Assembly (NCBI GenBank): GCA_017625535.1 | Contig: JAGAKR010000018.1 | Span: forward strand, 62,001 to 126,000 | Direction of reading: 5' to 3' | Origin: Bacteroidales bacterium | GTDB taxonomy: Bacteria; Bacteroidota; Bacteroidia; Bacteroidales; UBA932 | Length of the DNA: 64,000 bases | Part shown: one piece after another, positions 59,698 to 64,000 of the stretch | Numbering within the stretch: position 1 is the first letter of the stretch | Layout of the letters: each line of letters starts with the position of its first letter | Notes under the pieces: generated by a model | What the model was told of the DNA's origin: nothing | Seen by the model: the letters and a program-made list of their open reading frames with translations, nothing else | Databases searched by the model: none | Made by a program: the position numbers and the translations under genes

Positions 59698-60285
59698 TTA
59701 TTTGTCAATATCATTTGAGATTTCATCCAAAATGCCCAATGCCTTCTTTTCTGCACGCAAATGGATAAAACTCATAATTACCAAATAGCCAACCAAAAGG
59801 AAAATACCTTTGGCAGAGTTTATTGGGTGCACACGGAAGAATTCCCACACAAAGGCACCTACCCACACATACCCCACTACAATTGAAAGTAGAGTAGTTC
59901 TTGAAAGAGAGCCCTTGAGCGCTTTCAATTGGGTATGGAATTCTTTTATATCACCATTGAAATCCAGTGTTCTGGATTGCTGGAACTTCTTATATGCATA
60001 TAGTCCCACCTCTATTATACACGCAACAATTGAGAATACCACTGACCACTGGGCCATTCGGTAATCTGTTGCTTGCTTGTGGATGAGCCAGCCTCCCAAT
60101 ACTATCCAAGCAACCATTGGGACCCAAATGGCATGACGGTTATATTTCTCCATCTTTTCCCTGGCGCAAGAACGGAGAATGGCGTCTGTAACAATATTCT
60201 GCTCCTCCACCTTTCTGGAAAGGATACTGAACTGCCGGCGCATCTGCTCCAGTTCCTGTGATATCTCAAAATTATCTCTGTTCAT
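59698..60285 (-). CDS. coiled-coil membrane protein beside ECF sigma
   Basis: A 195-residue protein. Residues 1-45 form a coiled coil (QELEQMRRQFSILSRKVEEQ). Four membrane helices follow: about 52-67, 76-97, 130-150 and 158-176. The cytoplasmic loop is amphipathic. No family name is known to me; similar proteins follow sigma genes in Bacteroides. It sits 20 bases below the sigma gene and may regulate it, but lacks a classical anti-sigma domain. Confidence 0.72.
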   Translation of the reverse strand: MNRDNFEISQELEQMRRQFSILSRKVEEQNIVTDAILRSCAREKMEKYNRHAIWVPMVAWIVLGGWLIHKQATDYRMAQWSVVFSIVACIIEVGLYAYKKFQQSRTLDFNGDIKEFHTQLKALKGSLSRTTLLSIVVGYVWVGAFVWEFFRVHPINSAKGIFLLVGYLVIMSFIHLRAEKKALGILDEISNDIDK

Positions 60286-60305
60286 CGTTTTGCTTTTTGA
60301 AGGTT

Positions 60306-60779
60306 CTACATCTGTTTCAACTTCTCGCGTATCCTCACCAGTTTTACGGAAACATTATTGGCAGTTATACCCAATATGGACCCTATCTCCTCATAACTCA
60401 TATTCTCAAGCCACATAAGTATGATGCTCCTGTCTATGAATCCAAGTCTGTTGATTCTATTGTAGAGCTGCTTTATCTGCATGGAATCATCATCAGTATC
60501 CTCATACAGATTGAAGGTCACATCCAACGGCAAAGTTGGAACCTCCCTTTTCTTCTTTTTTGTGTAATTGATGCAGGTATTCAGGCTCACCTTCCAAATC
60601 CAGGTGCTCAGGTGCTTCTCCCCCTCAAAGGATTTGAGGCCGTTCCAGATATTTATAAGAATATCCTGGAACAGGTCATTCACCTGCTCTGAATCCTTGG
60701 AGAACATATAGCAGACCGTATAGATCCGCCTTTTGTTCTCCCCTACAATCCGCGCAAATTCTTTCTCGTTGTTATCCAT
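60306..60779 (-). CDS. ECF-type RNA polymerase sigma factor 2
   Basis: A 157-residue sigma factor. Region 2 is RRIYTVCYMFSKDSEQVNDL followed by FQDILINIWNGLKSF. Region 4 has IDRSIILMWLENMSYEEIGS and the helix-turn-helix GITANNVSVKLVRIREKL. A lysine stretch (YTKKKKRE) separates the two. It is divergent from a TonB-type receptor (217-base gap) and followed by a coiled-coil membrane protein, then TraB/GumN. It is quite different from the sigma factor at 51388. Confidence 0.93.
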   Translation of the reverse strand: MDNNEKEFARIVGENKRRIYTVCYMFSKDSEQVNDLFQDILINIWNGLKSFEGEKHLSTWIWKVSLNTCINYTKKKKREVPTLPLDVTFNLYEDTDDDSMQIKQLYNRINRLGFIDRSIILMWLENMSYEEIGSILGITANNVSVKLVRIREKLKQM

Positions 60780-60996
60780 AAATAGGGTTGTCCGGTTTGT
60801 TTTCTACGTTAAACAACAAACCCTTCAAAAAACTACAGGTATTGGACAAAAATAAGCAGAAAATCAAAGAATGCTTTCTTCCCTACAAAAATTCACTGCA
60901 ACATTTTCCACCTCATTCCGTCCAATATGTAAAGACAATGTTACAAAAGCTTCGGCTCCACGTAATATATGTAAAACTCCCTAACATCTGCAAAGA

Positions 60997-63327
60997 ATGA
61001 AAAAACTATTTTCAGTGGCATTAGTCCTAGTGGCCACAATGTTTGCAAATACTACTTTCGCCCAAAATATAACAGGCAAAGTTTTGGATGAACTGAACCA
61101 GCCGTTCCCATACGTGAATGTACTGCTCCAAAGGGCAGATTCATCCTACATTGCAGGAACAATCACCGCAGAAGACGGCACTTTCACCCTAAAATCCACC
61201 CCGGATGGGAAACTGCTCAACCTTTCTTTTGTAGGATACAAGACAATCTGCAAAGAGGTAATATTGGAGAATATGGGAGAGATCCAACTTCTTCCCGATG
61301 ACCTTCTCCTTTCAGAAGTAGTTGTAAAGGCCGAACTGCCCAAACCGGAATATAAAGGGGATGCCCTTGTAACCTCCATTCAGGGGACAGTGCTGGAAAA
61401 AGCCGGAACGGCAGAGGACCTTTTGGACAAAATCCCGAATGTAACGGCGCAGGACGGCAATGTAGTTGTATTCGGCAGGGGAACTCCGGAAATATACATA
61501 AACGGCCGTAAAATGAGGGATGCCTCGGAACTGGAGCAACTGACATCCGACCAAGTAAAATCTGTGGAGGTGGTTTCCAATCCGGGTGCCAGATATGATG
61601 CATCTGTAAAGGCTGTAATCAGGATATATACAAAGAAGATTGCCGGAGAGGGCTTTGGTATAGACAACAGGGCTGTAGCAACCCATCGGGAAAAGTACGG
61701 GATGTCATATTATGACCAGTTCAATTTCAATTACAGGAAAAACGGGTTTGATCTGTCGGGAATGTTGTATGCAGGAAAATTCCGCAACGGCAATGACCAG
61801 ACTTTTGTTACAGATACATATCTGAGCGAGCATTGGCAACAGGAAATGGACCTTACAGACCAGAGATCGAATACCAGCAATGTGGAGGCTACCCTTACCC
61901 TCAACTATCAGGTGAACGAGAACCACACATTTGGAGGACGCTATAATTTTGAACGCTATCCGGAAAGCCACTGGTATATAAACCAGTATGCAAATACATA
62001 CTGCAATGATGTGCTGCAGGAGAGCCTGTACAGTTATCTTGCGGATAATGAACCTGAAACATATCACAGAAGCAATCTCTATTATAGCGGAAAAATTAAG
62101 GGCTGGAGCCTGGATTTCAATGCAGACGGCCTTTGGAGTGATGCAGAAAATACACAAACCGCAGAAGAGAAGATTACTGGAGGCATAACCGGTAATCCCA
62201 ACCGTTCCGTAACTACCATAGACACCAAAAAGAATGAGCTGTATGCTGCTAAACTGGTGGCTTCACATCCTTTTGCAAAAGGTAACCTCTCATTTGGTGC
62301 TGAATACTCTCACAATAACCGTAACACTACCTATTTTAACGCTGAGGGTATCATTGAAAATGACCAGGCACAAATAAAGGAGGGTGCAACCTCCGCATTT
62401 GTGGAATATGCCCGCCAGTTTGGGAATCTGCAGATGCAGGCCGGATTGCGCTATGAGAATGTTGGATTCAACTACTATGACTCAGGAAAGCACATGAAAG
62501 AGCAGAGCAAGAACTACAACAATGTATTCCCATCCATTTCCTTCAGCTTCCCGATAAAGGATGTGCAGATAATGCTGGGTTACACCAATGACATAAGCCG
62601 CCCTTCGTACTGGAACCTGAGGAGCAATATCACATATGTGAACAGATATATGTATGACAAAGGAAACCCCTTCCTGATGCCGTCATTGAGCCACAATGTA
62701 ACTTTGGGAGCATCATACAAATGGATTAATCTGTATGTGGGATATTCACATATAATGGATGAGATGATAAACCAGACCGTAGCCTGGTCGGAAGATGACC
62801 CTACCATTGCTTTGCTCACACTGGTAAATTCTCCTGAGTATGACAAACTGGTGGCATCATTGAACTTATCTCCAACAATCGGGGTCTGGACACCTCAGTT
62901 GGGTCTGGCTCTGCAGCAGCAATGGTACAATGCCAATACACCTGTGGGTGTGGAAAAATTCAACAAACCTGTCGGGAGTATAACACTCAGGAACAACTTC
63001 AACCTGCCGGGAGGGTTTATATTTGATGTTGCTGGGGATCTTACAACAAAAGGGCACTCAACCAATGCTTGTATGAACGAGGCCAGATTTGATATTGGTG
63101 CATCAATATACAAGAGTTTCCTGAAAGAGAGCCTGATTCTGCAGCTGAGGGCAAACAATCTTCTTGAATCAAAGCAGAACATTACCCTATACAGCGGAAT
63201 AAGGGTATTGCAGCAGACTCAAACGCAGCACAGGCAGATTTCCCTTACACTCCGTTATAAATTCAACACCACCAAGAGCAAATACAAGGGAACAGGTGCC
63301 GGAGAGAGCCAGAAAAACAGGATGTAG
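60997..63327 (+). CDS. TonB-dependent outer-membrane receptor with CarboxypepD_reg domain
   Basis: A 776-residue outer-membrane protein. Signal peptide (cleavage after TTFAQ), then a carboxypeptidase-regulatory-like domain at about 23-108 (ITGKVLDELNQPFPYVNVLL, then SFVGYKT). The plug-like region is at about 115-225 (LDKIPNVTAQDGNVVVFGRG, then VEVVSNPGARYDA), followed by an OMP_b-brl barrel of about 550 residues. It ends ISLTLRYKFNTTKSKYK and a short tail. Divergent from the second ECF sigma; the 217-base gap has no clear -7 box. The substrate is unknown. Confidence 0.92.
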   Translation: MKKLFSVALVLVATMFANTTFAQNITGKVLDELNQPFPYVNVLLQRADSSYIAGTITAEDGTFTLKSTPDGKLLNLSFVGYKTICKEVILENMGEIQLLPDDLLLSEVVVKAELPKPEYKGDALVTSIQGTVLEKAGTAEDLLDKIPNVTAQDGNVVVFGRGTPEIYINGRKMRDASELEQLTSDQVKSVEVVSNPGARYDASVKAVIRIYTKKIAGEGFGIDNRAVATHREKYGMSYYDQFNFNYRKNGFDLSGMLYAGKFRNGNDQTFVTDTYLSEHWQQEMDLTDQRSNTSNVEATLTLNYQVNENHTFGGRYNFERYPESHWYINQYANTYCNDVLQESLYSYLADNEPETYHRSNLYYSGKIKGWSLDFNADGLWSDAENTQTAEEKITGGITGNPNRSVTTIDTKKNELYAAKLVASHPFAKGNLSFGAEYSHNNRNTTYFNAEGIIENDQAQIKEGATSAFVEYARQFGNLQMQAGLRYENVGFNYYDSGKHMKEQSKNYNNVFPSISFSFPIKDVQIMLGYTNDISRPSYWNLRSNITYVNRYMYDKGNPFLMPSLSHNVTLGASYKWINLYVGYSHIMDEMINQTVAWSEDDPTIALLTLVNSPEYDKLVASLNLSPTIGVWTPQLGLALQQQWYNANTPVGVEKFNKPVGSITLRNNFNLPGGFIFDVAGDLTTKGHSTNACMNEARFDIGASIYKSFLKESLILQLRANNLLESKQNITLYSGIRVLQQTQTQHRQISLTLRYKFNTTKSKYKGTGAGESQKNRM

Positions 63328-63390
63328 ATGCAGTAATTGCGGCTTTTGCACGTTTATTGTTAAGGAAGGGAAATCAAAAAGAGTGACATT

Positions 63391-64000
63391 ATGAAACAAT
63401 TTACTCAAATCTTATTATTGGCAATAGCCTTCATCTTCACAAGCTGCTTTGAAAAAGAGCCAAAAGACAAGATTGAAGAGGTTACAATGTATGTTTCACA
63501 CCAAACTGGCAAATATTATGGAATGTTGTCCTCGCCTGTAGAAGGAATGCTCATAAAAGAAGAAGGGTGGCAAGATTGGGAAAGCAGACCTTTTCAGGAG
63601 ATTAGCGGTTTTGAATATATAAAGGGGCACAAATACACATTATTGGTAGAGAAAACCACGCTTACCAATCCTCCAATGGATGCTTCCAGCGTAAAATATA
63701 AACTCATTTCTATAGTGGAACAGAGGCCTGTTGCATTTCCAGAGCTGGCAGTAAAAGGATTAGCACAGACAGAGGCCAATGGCTACGAAGCCAACATCTT
63801 TGATCCGGTGCATTTTTATCTGGATGGAGATGAATATATGCAAGAAAATTTAAGGGAATTGTGTGATTCGCTGGTATTTGATATTATGGGTAGTAAAGAT
63901 GGTACCGCAAAAGTATATTACCAAAAAACAGGAGAAGCCAAATTAACCTCTTCATGGGCCCACTGTTTCTATATTCCAATGAGTGCTATGTGTAGGATAC
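63391..64000 (+). CDS. DUF4377-domain lipoprotein, 3' truncated by window edge
   Basis: A frame open to the right edge, 203 codons visible. The lipoprotein signal ends FIFTSC (Cys19). The DUF4377 domain is recognised in HKYTLLVEKTTLTNPPMDAS followed by SVKYKLISIVEQRP (about residues 70-105), preceded by an acidic/aromatic segment (EEGWQDWESRPFQEI). A C-terminal part (ENLRELCDSLVFDI and beyond) is not recognised. It lies 63 bases after the receptor stop and may share its transcript. Function unknown; the family includes secreted proteins thought to respond to stress. Confidence 0.75.
   Translation, partial: MKQFTQILLLAIAFIFTSCFEKEPKDKIEEVTMYVSHQTGKYYGMLSSPVEGMLIKEEGWQDWESRPFQEISGFEYIKGHKYTLLVEKTTLTNPPMDASSVKYKLISIVEQRPVAFPELAVKGLAQTEANGYEANIFDPVHFYLDGDEYMQENLRELCDSLVFDIMGSKDGTAKVYYQKTGEAKLTSSWAHCFYIPMSAMCRI

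Noticed and set aside
60788..61000. 70-codon frame between the second sigma gene and the receptor
   Set aside because: Lysine/AT-driven composition, no recognisable motif and overlap with the receptor start; the gap looks like a divergent regulatory region.
1..64000. CRISPR arrays, tRNA or rRNA genes
   Set aside because: No regular spacer-repeat pattern, tRNA T-loop/acceptor pairing or rRNA sequence was found in any intergenic region.

Overview
The window looks like a chromosomal segment of a Bacteroidota bacterium, most likely order Bacteroidales. GC content is in the mid-40s percent. Promoters carry the Bacteroidetes -7 box TAnnTTTG rather than a sigma70 -10. Shine-Dalgarno sequences are mostly absent. 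The gene families are typical of the phylum: BT_3928-type DoxX protein, DUF4252, DUF3667, DUF4468, DUF3791, M64 and M49 peptidases, fused FeoAB, and CarboxypepD_reg/OMP_b-brl receptors. I cannot assign a genus. No rRNA, tRNA, CRISPR array, intact insertion sequence or prophage was seen.

Layout. 0-8 kb: end of tmk, a DoxX-like membrane protein, alkaline phosphatase, a choloylglycine-hydrolase-family enzyme, purB, an M64 peptidase and a HAD nucleotidase. 7.85-8.33 kb is a gene-free stretch filled by two long imperfect hairpins. 8.3-13.3 kb: FtsB/DivIC-like protein, an NTP-transferase/CPBP/manA/S4 operon, then pth and rplY. 13.4-25.8 kb: peptidases (C11, M49, M28, M6), small membrane proteins, an AGCS symporter, MarC, a histone-H1-like protein and a BamA/TamA-like barrel. 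25.8-29.8 kb: a four-gene operon (GT2, LAB_N protein, GT39, NAD-sugar epimerase) that probably modifies LPS or lipid A. 30-36 kb: alr, holA, a NifX-like/C_GCAxxG pair, cca and a lone HsdR-N nuclease-like protein. 36-43 kb: GH29 fucosidase with an unusual C-terminal domain, facing a Tat-exported aldo/keto reductase across three 23-bp-spaced palindromes; then a serine hydrolase, a DUF4468 protein and an S41 protease. 43-49 kb: EFR1 ferredoxin, FeoAB, a secreted-type nuclease and an MFS transporter.

49-64 kb is the accessory-like part. It holds an ECF-sigma/DUF4252/DUF3667 operon, a broken DUF3791-DUF3990-DUF3791 cassette (toxin-antitoxin-like), a membrane-spanning TPR/HTH regulator beside an outer-membrane receptor, a truncated small membrane protein, an S41 protease and a candidate small RNA with its own promoter and terminator. 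After that come a TraB/GumN protein, a second ECF sigma with a coiled-coil membrane partner, another TonB-type receptor and a DUF4377 lipoprotein cut by the window end.

Together the genes suggest a host- or gut-associated, peptide- and glycan-using anaerobe with iron uptake, Fe-S redox proteins and many exported peptidases. The most unusual signals are not protein-coding. One is a strand-symmetric octamer GTCGGGAA (19 copies seen, about 10 times expectation). The others are long structured intergenic hairpins, the triple palindromic operator and the small RNA candidate.
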